Assembly (NCBI GenBank): GCA_051000715.1
Contig: JBPCOB010000261.1
Span: 1-12,921 of the forward strand
Length of the DNA: 12,921 bases
Direction of reading: 5' to 3'
Source of the DNA: JBPCOB01 sp051000715
GTDB taxonomy: Bacteria > Actinomycetota > Actinomycetes > JALYNC01
Positions 1 to 5,932 of the stretch are shown here, one piece after another. A program made the translations under genes and the position numbers. Position 1 is the stretch's first letter. Each line of letters opens with the position of its first letter. The notes below the pieces were generated by a model. It did not search any database. It saw nothing but the letters and a program-made list of their open reading frames with translations, and was not told where the DNA came from.

Positions 1-107
1 GCGCCGCCCACCGGCGAACCGTTCCGGACCACGCTGCCCTGGATGATTGCGCCGCTGTCCCGGTGAACCGGTGCCAGGTCCTGGGCGGGCGCACCGCAGC
101 CGGTCAC
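1..107 (-). CDS. sseC: DUF1416 / SseC-like protein, N-terminal fragment
   Basis: This gene runs off the left edge; only the first 35 codons are present. The start is a GTG at 107 that overlaps the TGA of the upstream sulfurtransferase (GTGA overlap), so translation is probably coupled. The visible protein begins VTGCGAPAQDL and continues with a hydrophobic beta-like stretch (AIIQGSVV) and SPVGG. This matches the start of the DUF1416 family: a Cys-Gly-x-Pro-x-Gln opening, then a carboxypeptidase-regulatory-like beta fold around a G-x-V-x-x-x-G-x-P-V-G-G motif. In mycobacteria the family member SseC lies directly beside the CysA2/CysA3 sulfurtransferase. Its biochemical role is not established; a role in sulfur metabolism is inferred only from this linkage. 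The family call rests on a short fragment but is strengthened by the neighbour. Confidence 0.72.
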   Translation of the reverse strand, partial: MTGCGAPAQDLAPVHRDSGAIIQGSVVRNGSPVGG

Positions 108-937
108 GCCTCACGCTCGATCGGCACGCCGACCAGCGAGCCATACTCGGTCCACGATCCGTCATAGTTCTTGACCCGCGGGTGACCGAGCAGCTCGTGC
201 AGGACGAACCACGTGTGGGCCGAGCGCTCACCGATGCGGCAGTACGCGATGGTGTCGCGACCGGCGTCCACGCCGGCGCCGGCATAGAGCGCTCGCAGCT
301 CGTCGTCTGAGCGGAAGGTGCCGTCCTCATTGGCGGCCTTCGACCACGGCACGTTGACCGCGGTCGGTATGTGGCCGGGGCGCTGCGACTGCTCCTGCGG
401 CAGGTGCGCCGGGGCGAGCAGCCGACCGGCGAACTCGTCCGGGGACCGGACGTCGATCAGGTTGATAGTGCCGATGGCGGCGAGCACCTCGTCGCGGAAG
501 GCACGGATCGAGGTGTCCGGCTCCTGCGCGGTGTAGGTCGTCGGCGGCCGCTGCGGGGCCTCGTCGGTGAGCTGCCGGGAGTCGAGCTCCCACTTCTTGC
601 GGCCGCCGTCGAGCAGCCGGACGTCGGCGTGGCCGTAGAGCTTGAAGTACCAGAAGGCGTACGCCGCGAACCAGTTGTTGTTGCCGCCGTAGAGCACGAC
701 GGTGTCGTCGTTGTCGATCCCCTTGGCGCCCAGCAGCGCCTCGAAGCCGGCCCGGTCGACGAAGTCGCGGCGGATCTGGTCCTGCAGCTCGGTCTTCCAG
801 TCCAGCCGGACGGCGCCGGCAATGTGGCCCTTGTCATAGGAGGTGGTGTCCTCGTCCACCTCGACGAAGATCACCTGGGGGTCGTCGAGATGAGTCTGCG
901 CCCAGTCGGCGTCGACAAGCACGTCGTTTCGGCTCAT
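104..937 (-). CDS. cysA2: thiosulfate sulfurtransferase (two-domain rhodanese, CysA2/SseA type)
   Basis: The 277-residue protein is a tandem rhodanese: an inactive N-terminal domain and a catalytic C-terminal domain. The active-site loop is CRIGERSAHTWF with catalytic Cys233. Other family stretches are DVLVDADWAQ near the start, YGGNNNWFAAYAFWYFKLYG in the middle and NYDGSWTEYGSLVGVPIE at the end. Length and motifs are close to mycobacterial CysA2. Enzymes of this family move sulfane sulfur from thiosulfate or 3-mercaptopyruvate to an acceptor through a Cys persulfide, in the cytoplasm. The ATG at 937 is preceded by AGGAGT (949-944) at 6-nt spacing. The gene is preceded by a Cys-rich leader peptide and overlaps a DUF1416 gene, so the unit looks like a sulfur-responsive operon. 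The physiological donor and acceptor cannot be read from the sequence. Confidence 0.93.
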   Translation of the reverse strand: MSRNDVLVDADWAQTHLDDPQVIFVEVDEDTTSYDKGHIAGAVRLDWKTELQDQIRRDFVDRAGFEALLGAKGIDNDDTVVLYGGNNNWFAAYAFWYFKLYGHADVRLLDGGRKKWELDSRQLTDEAPQRPPTTYTAQEPDTSIRAFRDEVLAAIGTINLIDVRSPDEFAGRLLAPAHLPQEQSQRPGHIPTAVNVPWSKAANEDGTFRSDDELRALYAGAGVDAGRDTIAYCRIGERSAHTWFVLHELLGHPRVKNYDGSWTEYGSLVGVPIEREA

Positions 938-938
938 G

Positions 939-1062
939 CGTGTACTCCTGTGAAGTGTCGGGAAAAACGGCGACGGGTCTTCAGGAAGTGCGACACAAGC
1001 AACTGCGCTGCCGGCAGAAGTCCACCGTGCGGCGCTTGACCAGCTCCGTCGAGGAGTACACG
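939..1062 (-). promoter_or_regulatory. candidate attenuator: leader start is complementary to the cysA2 ribosome-binding site
   Basis: On the minus strand CGTGTACTCCT (1062-1052), which contains the leader GTG, is the perfect reverse complement of AGGAGTACACG (949-939), which contains the cysA2 Shine-Dalgarno. This 11-bp helix would hide the cysA2 ribosome-binding site. A second possible helix pairs GTGTCG (996-991, over the last Cys codon) with CGACAC (960-955), just upstream of that site. Ribosomes initiating or queuing on the leader would block the long helix; a ribosome on the Cys codons would block the short one. The pairings are visible in the sequence; the regulatory mechanism is inference. 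Confidence 0.55.
981..1061 (-). CDS. Cys-rich leader peptide upstream of the sulfurtransferase (probable cysteine attenuator)
   Basis: This 26-codon ORF starts at GTG 1061 and stops at TGA 983-981, 43 nt before the cysA2 start. The peptide contains KRRTVDFCRQRSCLCRTS, with Cys at positions 16, 21 and 23 near the end. This matches the actinobacterial leader pattern RR-x-V-D-x-x-R-x-x-S-x-L-C seen before sulfur-assimilation genes. Cys-rich leaderless small ORFs in mycobacteria are reported (from memory) to act as cysteine-responsive attenuators, including one before a rhodanese/DUF1416 operon. A -10-like TAGGGT lies 7 nt before the GTG, which fits transcription starting at the GTG itself. Expected role: slow decoding of the clustered Cys codons during cysteine shortage changes mRNA folding and so cysA2 expression. 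Motif, position and gene context agree; the function is inferred. Confidence 0.8.
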   Translation of the reverse strand: MYSSTELVKRRTVDFCRQRSCLCRTS

Positions 1063-1068
1063 ACCGCC

Positions 1069-1074
1069 ACCCTA
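1069..1074 (-). promoter_or_regulatory. -10 element of the leader peptide-cysA2 unit
   Basis: TAGGGT on the minus strand matches the actinobacterial -10 pattern TANNNT. It ends 7 nt before the leader GTG at 1061, which would place the transcript start at or next to that G. No convincing -35 hexamer is visible 16-19 nt further upstream, which is common for promoters of this group. Confidence 0.5.
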
Positions 1075-1097
1075 CGACCTCCCGACCCGCGCGTTCT

Positions 1098-1116
1098 ACC
1101 CGGTACCAAGACGGGT
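1098..1116 (-). terminator. weak hairpin downstream of the anti-sigma gene
   Basis: ACCCG (1116-1112 on the minus strand) can pair with CGGGT (1102-1098) across a 9-nt loop, between the rslA-like stop codon and the leader promoter. There is no following T-tract and the stem is only 5 bp, so it is a weak candidate for separating the sigL-rslA transcript from the cysA2 unit. Confidence 0.2.
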
Positions 1117-1183
1117 CCGGGCGCGTCTGTTCCCGGTCGGCGTGGCTGGATCGACACCAGACGGGCTGGTCGCGAGGGCACGG

Positions 1184-1831
1184 TCAGACCGGCAGGTCCA
1201 CCAGCTCCTGACCGGCGGAGGTGACCACCTGGAGCGAGCGCAGGTCTTTCGGGTGGATGGCGGTGGCACCGGTGATGTTGGTCTCCCCGGAATAACTCGC
1301 TTCCCAGCTGCCCGCGACCTCGGTCCGACCGTCGCGGGCGACAGCGACCAGCCGGCAGTGCTCTCCGCGAGGTACGCCGTGCAGCCGCAGCGTCAGCTCG
1401 GTGCCCCACGGCTTCCCCAGCACGCCGACCGAGGCGCGCACTACCGTCCCCGAGACTGCTTGCCCCTCGGCGCGCACCACGCGCGGGTGCGGGGCCTGGC
1501 TGTGCAGTATCGCAGCGGTACCACCAACGCTCAGCAGCGCGACCACAGCCGCCGCCGCCGCGACCAGGAGCCGACGCCGGGTCCGACGCCGGTGGCGCGC
1601 CACCCCCGCGAGCAACCGCTCGAGCAGGGCCGGTTCCGGCCGTACAGGACCGGCCAGCACCTCGTCCGCGGTCAGCCGACCGAGCAGGCCCGGGAGGCCC
1701 GCGAGCTCGGCCAGCTCGTCCCGGCAGGCAGGACAGAGCGGCAGGTGCTCGTCGACGTCGGACCGATCGGTCGGTTCCAGGGCGCCCAGCACGTAAGCAC
1801 CGAGCGCCGTCCGGACCGCGGGGCAATTCAC
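1184..1831 (-). CDS. rslA: zinc-binding membrane anti-sigma factor (RslA-like)
   Basis: This 215-residue protein starts at GTG 1831, overlapping the TGA of the sigma gene (GTGA), with AGAGGAG 7 nt upstream. The N-terminus carries a zinc anti-sigma motif, His29-x3-Cys33-x2-Cys36 (HLPLCPAC), plus Cys3 as a possible fourth ligand. An arginine-rich turn (about 79-87) leads into one membrane helix (about 88-109, LLVAAAAAVVALLSV). An extracytoplasmic C-terminal domain follows, with GKPWGTELTLRL and LVAVARDGRTEVAGSW segments that resemble mycobacterial RslA. Family knowledge: the cytoplasmic zinc domain binds the cognate ECF sigma factor, and oxidation of the Cys pair or loss of zinc releases it. 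Here the partner is the sigma factor encoded directly upstream. The assignment as SigL's partner rests on motif and arrangement. The inducing signal is unknown. Confidence 0.85.
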   Translation of the reverse strand: MNCPAVRTALGAYVLGALEPTDRSDVDEHLPLCPACRDELAELAGLPGLLGRLTADEVLAGPVRPEPALLERLLAGVARHRRRTRRRLLVAAAAAVVALLSVGGTAAILHSQAPHPRVVRAEGQAVSGTVVRASVGVLGKPWGTELTLRLHGVPRGEHCRLVAVARDGRTEVAGSWEASYSGETNITGATAIHPKDLRSLQVVTSAGQELVDLPV

Positions 1832-2352
1832 GGTGTCACTCCTCTTTCCTCGAGCGCCAACCGCAATGCGCGCAGGGCGTAGTACGTACGGGACTTCACG
1901 GTGCCGGCGGGTACGCCGAGCGCGGCCGCCGCTTCGGTCACCGACTTGCCGCGGTAATAGGTCTCGAGCAGTACGGCCCGGTGCTCGTCGCGCAGCGTGG
2001 CGACGGCGGCGGCCACCTGCCAGGCCTGCAATGCCCGGTCCAGCTCGTCCGCGGCCGGCAGCTCGACCAGGCTCTCCGCGCTGACCTCGGGCGGCCGCGC
2101 CCGGCGGGCTCGGTGCTGGTCGACCACCAGGTTGCGGGCAACGGTGAACAGCCACGGCCGCAGCGAGCCGCGGCCGCTCTCCATGGCCTCCGGGTGCCGC
2201 CAGGCCCGCAACAGGGTCTCCTGCACCACGTCCTCTGCTTGGGAGCGGTCGCCGGTCAGCCGCAGGGCGTAGGACAGCAGCGGCCCGGCGTGCTCGGCGT
2301 ACAGGGCGCGCACCAGCGCCTCGTCCGCGGTACGCGCGCCAACGCTGTCCAC
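1828..2352 (-). CDS. sigL: ECF RNA polymerase sigma factor (SigL-like)
   Basis: Read from GTG 2352, the product is 174 residues, near the 177 of M. tuberculosis SigL as I recall it. Region 2 includes LLSYALRLTGD, QAEDVVQETLLRAWRHPE and WLFTVARNLVVDQHR. Region 4 includes HRAVLLETYYRGKS, GVPAGTVKSR and ALRALRLALEERGV. These match the SigL family of ECF sigma factors. The frame is open up to an ATG at 2451, but the GTG is preferred because a SigL-type promoter (TGAACC-N16-CGT) ends 9 nt before it, which would make the mRNA begin at the GTG. The sigma factor redirects RNA polymerase to TGAACC/CGT promoters when freed from the anti-sigma encoded next. In mycobacteria SigL is linked to envelope and redox-related genes; the regulon here is unknown. 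Confidence 0.87.
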   Translation of the reverse strand: MDSVGARTADEALVRALYAEHAGPLLSYALRLTGDRSQAEDVVQETLLRAWRHPEAMESGRGSLRPWLFTVARNLVVDQHRARRARPPEVSAESLVELPAADELDRALQAWQVAAAVATLRDEHRAVLLETYYRGKSVTEAAAALGVPAGTVKSRTYYALRALRLALEERGVTP

Positions 2353-2361
2353 AACTCCCCT

Positions 2362-2386
2362 ACGGCCGGCGGGAATCTCCGGTTCA
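2362..2386 (-). promoter_or_regulatory. autoregulatory SigL-type promoter
   Basis: On the minus strand TGAACC (2386-2381) is followed by 16 nt and CGT (2364-2362), the two-part consensus reported for SigL-dependent promoters. The CGTAGG hexamer is followed by 6 nt and then the GTG at 2352, so initiation would fall at the start codon. This is typical ECF autoregulation, and no other convincing copy was noticed in the window. Confidence 0.65.
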
Positions 2387-2456
2387 GTAGCCGCTCGGCA
2401 CCCACCGGTGCTGGCTGGTGGTGTCGCCGGCCATGCACCGCGCCCGGTCACGGAGA

Positions 2457-2720
2457 TCAGTCGCTGCCACCGGCGAATGGCGGCAGCACCTCGACCGTTC
2501 CCCCATCGCTCAGGATCACCGTGGAGTGGGATCGGCCGCCGACCGGTGCGCCGTCCACAACGTACGAACAGCGGTCGAGAACGGCGCCGAGCCGATCACC
2601 ATGCCCGGCTCGGACACCCGACAACGCCTCGGCCAGGCTGTCCGCGGCGTAGGGCTCCTCGGCCACCCCGGCCGCTGCCTTGGCAGCCGCCCAGTAGCGA
2701 ATGGTGCCGCGTGCGGTCAT
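2457..2720 (-). CDS. MoaD/ThiS-family sulfur carrier protein with two residues after the Gly-Gly
   Basis: This 87-residue protein has the ubiquitin-like sulfur-carrier layout: an opening beta strand (TARGTIRYWAAAKAAAG), DSLAEALSGVR, a CSYVVDGAPV strand, and the conserved end VEVLPPFAGG. Carriers of this fold are adenylated at a C-terminal Gly-Gly by an E1-like enzyme and converted to a thiocarboxylate for molybdopterin, thiamine or cysteine synthesis. Here the Gly-Gly is followed by Ser-Asp before the TGA, so the glycine would not be terminal until trimmed. The ATG at 2720 directly follows GGGGAG with no spacer; GACAAT ending 6 nt upstream could be a -10 for leaderless initiation. The gene diverges from mshD and sits upstream of sigL-rslA. 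MoaD, CysO-like and other carriers cannot be separated from this context. Confidence 0.8.
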   Translation of the reverse strand: MTARGTIRYWAAAKAAAGVAEEPYAADSLAEALSGVRAGHGDRLGAVLDRCSYVVDGAPVGGRSHSTVILSDGGTVEVLPPFAGGSD

Positions 2721-2746
2721 CTCCCCATTGTCGCGCCGGCGCCCTC

Positions 2747-2752
2747 TAGGGT
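2747..2752 (+). promoter_or_regulatory. -10 element of mshD (leaderless initiation likely)
   Basis: TAGGGT lies 6 nt upstream of the GTG start at 2759. There is no Shine-Dalgarno between them, so the transcript probably begins at or very near the GTG. The hexamer is identical to the one before the Cys-rich leader peptide. The 38-nt gap to the divergent MoaD-like gene must hold both promoters. Confidence 0.45.
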
Positions 2753-2758
2753 CGGTCG

Positions 2759-3685
2759 GTGGCCGCGCTGGACATCGAGCGACGTTCGCGGCTCGACGCC
2801 GATGAGATCGATCGGGTCAGCCGGCTGGTCGAGCAGGTGACCGAGGCGGACGGCGTACGACCGCTGTCCGAGCACGTGCTGCTGCACCTGCGCTACGGCG
2901 GGGACGCACCGGCGCGCAACCTGCTCGGCTGGCGCGACACGCCGGCCGGCCGGGAGCTGGTCGGCTACGCCCACCTCGACGTCACCGACCCGGTGGAGGG
3001 GGCCAGCGCCGAGCTGGCCGTGGCGCCCGAGGCCCGCCGGTCCGGCTTCGGCCAGGCGCTGGTCGAGGCGTTGCTGGCGGACACCGCGGACGGCCGGCTC
3101 CGGCTGTGGGCACACGGTGAGCACCCGGCGGCCGCGGCCCTCGCCAGCAGCCTGGGCTTCCACCGCGAGCGGATCCTCTGGCAGCTCCGGCGCTCGCTGC
3201 ACGCGCCGCTGCCGCCGCCGGACCTGCCGGCCGGCGTGACGGTCCGCCCCTTCCTGGTCGGCCAGGACGAGCAGGGCTGGACCGCGGTCAACAACCGGGC
3301 CTTTGCCGGACACCCCGACCAGGGCCACTGGAGCATCGAGGACATCCGGATGCGGGAGCGGGAACCATGGTTCGACCCCGCCGGGTTCTTCCTGGCCGAG
3401 CGGGGTGCGGAACTGGTGGGCTTCCACTGGACCAAGGTGCACGGCGCCGACGAGGGCCACGGCCACCAGCCGATCGGCGAGGTGTACGTCGTGGGGGTCG
3501 ACCCGGCAGCGCAGGGTCAGGGGCTGGGCCGGGCTCTGACCCTGGTCGGACTGCGCTACCTGCGCTCCCGCGGGCTGTCGTCGGTGCTGCTCTACGTCGA
3601 CGACACCAACACCGGAGCGATCAAGGTGTACGAGCGGCTCGGCTTCACCCGCTGGGACGTCGACGTCTCCTACCGGCGTACCTGA
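2759..3685 (+). CDS. mshD: mycothiol synthase
   Basis: This 308-residue protein has two GNAT acetyltransferase domains in tandem, the layout of MshD. The first has the acetyl-CoA loop RSGFGQ (about 94-99) and ASSLGF; the second has VYVVGVDPAAQGQGLGRAL with GQGLGR at 253-258. It ends with LLYVDDTNTGAIKVYERLGF and DVDVSYRR, the MshD signature. The enzyme acetylates Cys-GlcN-Ins with acetyl-CoA, the last step of mycothiol synthesis in the cytoplasm. In the family the C-terminal domain is the active one. The GTG at 2759 is chosen because it opens the conserved reading frame and a TAGGGT -10 ends 6 nt before it. The nearby sulfurtransferase and redox sigma pair give a thiol-related context. The stop codon lies inside the first copy of a 13-bp direct repeat. 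Confidence 0.93.
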   Translation: MAALDIERRSRLDADEIDRVSRLVEQVTEADGVRPLSEHVLLHLRYGGDAPARNLLGWRDTPAGRELVGYAHLDVTDPVEGASAELAVAPEARRSGFGQALVEALLADTADGRLRLWAHGEHPAAAALASSLGFHRERILWQLRRSLHAPLPPPDLPAGVTVRPFLVGQDEQGWTAVNNRAFAGHPDQGHWSIEDIRMREREPWFDPAGFFLAERGAELVGFHWTKVHGADEGHGHQPIGEVYVVGVDPAAQGQGLGRALTLVGLRYLRSRGLSSVLLYVDDTNTGAIKVYERLGFTRWDVDVSYRRT

Positions 3686-3705
3686 CCGCCCTTACCGGCG
3701 TACCT
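3671..3705. repeat. 13-bp direct repeat spanning the mshD stop codon
   Basis: TACCGGCGTACCT occurs at 3671-3683 and again at 3693-3705, 22 bp apart. The first copy covers the last mshD codons and part of the TGA. The second lies in the short gap before the degraded glycosyltransferase. It looks like a small local duplication at the edge of the 3.7-5.2 kb island. Confidence 0.6.
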
Positions 3706-3745
3706 CGGGCCCGCAACGTCGGGCAGAGTTCCCTCTCGAGGCGGG

Positions 3746-4396
3746 CTAGACGATCGGTATCACCCCGCAGGCGCGCCGTCGCCCGCATCCGCCTAGCCGA
3801 CTCGGGATCGGACAGGACGCGATCCAGCGCCCGCGCGCGAGCGATGCCGGATCGCGGGGTGGCACCAGCAACCCGGTCTCCCCGTCGGCGACAAGGTCAG
3901 GAATTCCGCCGGTCCTCGACGCGACAACCGGCAGTTCGGCTCGTATCGCCTCGATCAGGACGGACCCGAGCTCTTCGTAACGGCTGGGAAGCGCCAGCAC
4001 CTCACCGGCGGCCAGGACTGCCGGCACCCGCCAGTGGGGGACGGCGCCCAGCAGCGTGACGACGTCTTGGCGGCCGAGGTCGCGAACGGTGCGTTCGAGC
4101 ATGGGACGGTCGGGCCCGTCCCCGATGTTGACCACTGTCGCATGCGGCGTCCGGAGCAGGGCGGCCGCGCGGACCAGGGTGAGGACGTCCTTCTGCGGAT
4201 GCAACCGGCCGACGTAGAGCACCCGGCGCCCGAGCAACGCGGCCACCTGGGGGTCCGGTGCGGCGGCCTCGAACAACGCCGGCTCGTAGCCCGACGGGAT
4301 GACCCAGACCCGGTGGACCGGCAGCCTGTCCCTGACCAGAAGGGCCGCGGTTCTTGCAGTCAGCGTGCTCGAAGACCGAGCACAGCCGCAAGACCC
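3746..4396 (-). pseudogene. GT4 glycosyltransferase remnant (N-lobe missing, frameshifted C-terminus)
   Basis: The open frame encodes the C-terminal nucleotide-sugar lobe of a GT4 glycosyltransferase: VHRVWVIPSGYEPALF, VLYVGRLHPQKDV, NIGDGPDRPMLE, LPSRYEELGSVLIEAIRAEL (the E-x7-E region), PVVASRTGGIPDLV and GETGLLVPPRDPASLA. The N-terminal Rossmann lobe of roughly 170 residues is absent; the frame begins directly after the phosphodiesterase TGA (4399-4397). The only usual start codon is a TTG at 4276, inside the fold. After DPASLA the frame goes wrong. In another frame the expected helix (ARALDRVLSDPESARRMRA) appears if two bases are removed from the (CG)4 run at 3832-3839. That second frame has no stop until it enters mshD antisense near 3646, so the natural 3' end is also lost. 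It is unlikely to be functional, though a sequencing error at the CG run cannot be excluded. Confidence 0.78.
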
Positions 4397-5134
4397 TCAC
4401 CGGACGGTCGGTTTCATCGGCCTTGAGGACAGCGCCGAGCGCATCGCCGCCGGGTCATCGGTGATCAAACAGGTGACCCCCGCGATCGAGAGAAGACGAG
4501 CATCCACCTCCCGATTGACCGTCCAGCAGCGGAGGCGGCAGCCGTGCTGCCAGGCCCGCTCGGCGATCTCGTGGTCGGCCAGCACGGTCCGGAGGTGGGC
4601 GTGCAGTTCGGAGTGGCCAGCCGCAACCGCACGGTGAAGGCCCACTGCCGCCGGCACGTCCGGACCGGTCACCAGTGCGCGGCGCAGTCGCGGGTCGAGC
4701 CGGCGAGCGTGGTCCAGCAGCCGAGAAGAGAACGAGGAGAACACGACACCCTCGTCCAGCCTGGCCTTCCGTAGCACGGAAATCACCGCTGCGGCGATCG
4801 GCCGCCGATCGGCCGGGTCGTGCTTCACCTCGACGACGATCAGCCCACGGCCACGCACCACCTCGGTGACATCCTCGAGGCGCGGCACGACATCGCCGTT
4901 CGGCAGCGGGACCCCGCGCAGCTGCTCGTACGTCATCTGCCGGACGAGGTTCGGGAACCCAGCGACCCGGACCAGGTCTGGGTCGTGCAGGCATACAGCG
5001 ACTCCGTCCGCGGTGAGCCGGACATCCACCTCGACGCCCTCGGCGCCGGCAGCGAGCACGGTCTCCACGGATGAGACGGTGTTCTCGGGTGGGCCGCCAT
5101 GGATCCGCTGACCTCGGTGACCGATCAGCTCCAC
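4397..5134 (-). CDS. glycerophosphodiester phosphodiesterase (GDPD family)
   Basis: This 245-residue single-domain TIM barrel has the family residues: His6-Arg7 in LIGHRGQ, Glu17-Asn18-Thr19 in PPENT, Glu35 and Asp37 in GVEVDVRLTADG, His50 in CLHDPDL, VVEVKHDP, FSSFSSRLLDHARRL, CWTVN and CLITDDPAAM. These enzymes hydrolyse glycerophosphodiesters to glycerol-3-phosphate and an alcohol. No signal peptide is seen, so it probably acts in the cytoplasm. The start is GTG 5134, where HRG lies close to the N-terminus; no clear Shine-Dalgarno precedes it. A role in phosphate scavenging would fit the phosphate genes nearby, but no GTTCACC box is found upstream. Codons such as AGA, CGA and TCG are more frequent than in neighbours. 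The frame continues after its TGA into a glycosyltransferase remnant. Confidence 0.88.
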   Translation of the reverse strand: MELIGHRGQRIHGGPPENTVSSVETVLAAGAEGVEVDVRLTADGVAVCLHDPDLVRVAGFPNLVRQMTYEQLRGVPLPNGDVVPRLEDVTEVVRGRGLIVVEVKHDPADRRPIAAAVISVLRKARLDEGVVFSSFSSRLLDHARRLDPRLRRALVTGPDVPAAVGLHRAVAAGHSELHAHLRTVLADHEIAERAWQHGCRLRCWTVNREVDARLLSIAGVTCLITDDPAAMRSALSSRPMKPTVR

Positions 5135-5220
5135 GGCGTCAGGCTTGCAGCGGGGATCGACTTCGCGACGACATCGGCGTGACGGCTCGATGTCCGATGC
5201 CCGACGAAACGATTCCGGCC

Positions 5221-5236
5221 AGAACCGACCGGTTCT
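5221..5236. repeat. short perfect inverted repeat between regX3 and the phosphodiesterase gene
   Basis: AGAACC and GGTTCT flank a 4-nt loop (GACC), 16-31 nt beyond the regX3 stop. It could be a small hairpin terminator for regX3, although no T-tract follows on the minus strand, or an operator for the phosphodiesterase gene 87 bp away. The rest of the 117-bp gap shows nothing recognisable. Confidence 0.3.
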
Positions 5237-5251
5237 CTCACAGGAGTGCGT

Positions 5252-5928
<677 letters not shown>

Positions 5929-5932
<4 letters not shown>

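Noticed and set aside
64..69. A second TGAACC that could be a SigL -35
   Set aside because: No CGT follows at 16-18 nt, and it lies inside the DUF1416 coding sequence.
2717..3466. Minus-strand open frame opposite mshD
   Set aside because: Fully antisense to the GNAT motifs of mshD, with no motif of its own.
4397..4399. TGA between the phosphodiesterase and GT4 frames as a selenocysteine or programmed readthrough codon
   Set aside because: The phosphodiesterase is complete at this point, no supporting stem-loop stands out, and the downstream piece is independently damaged.
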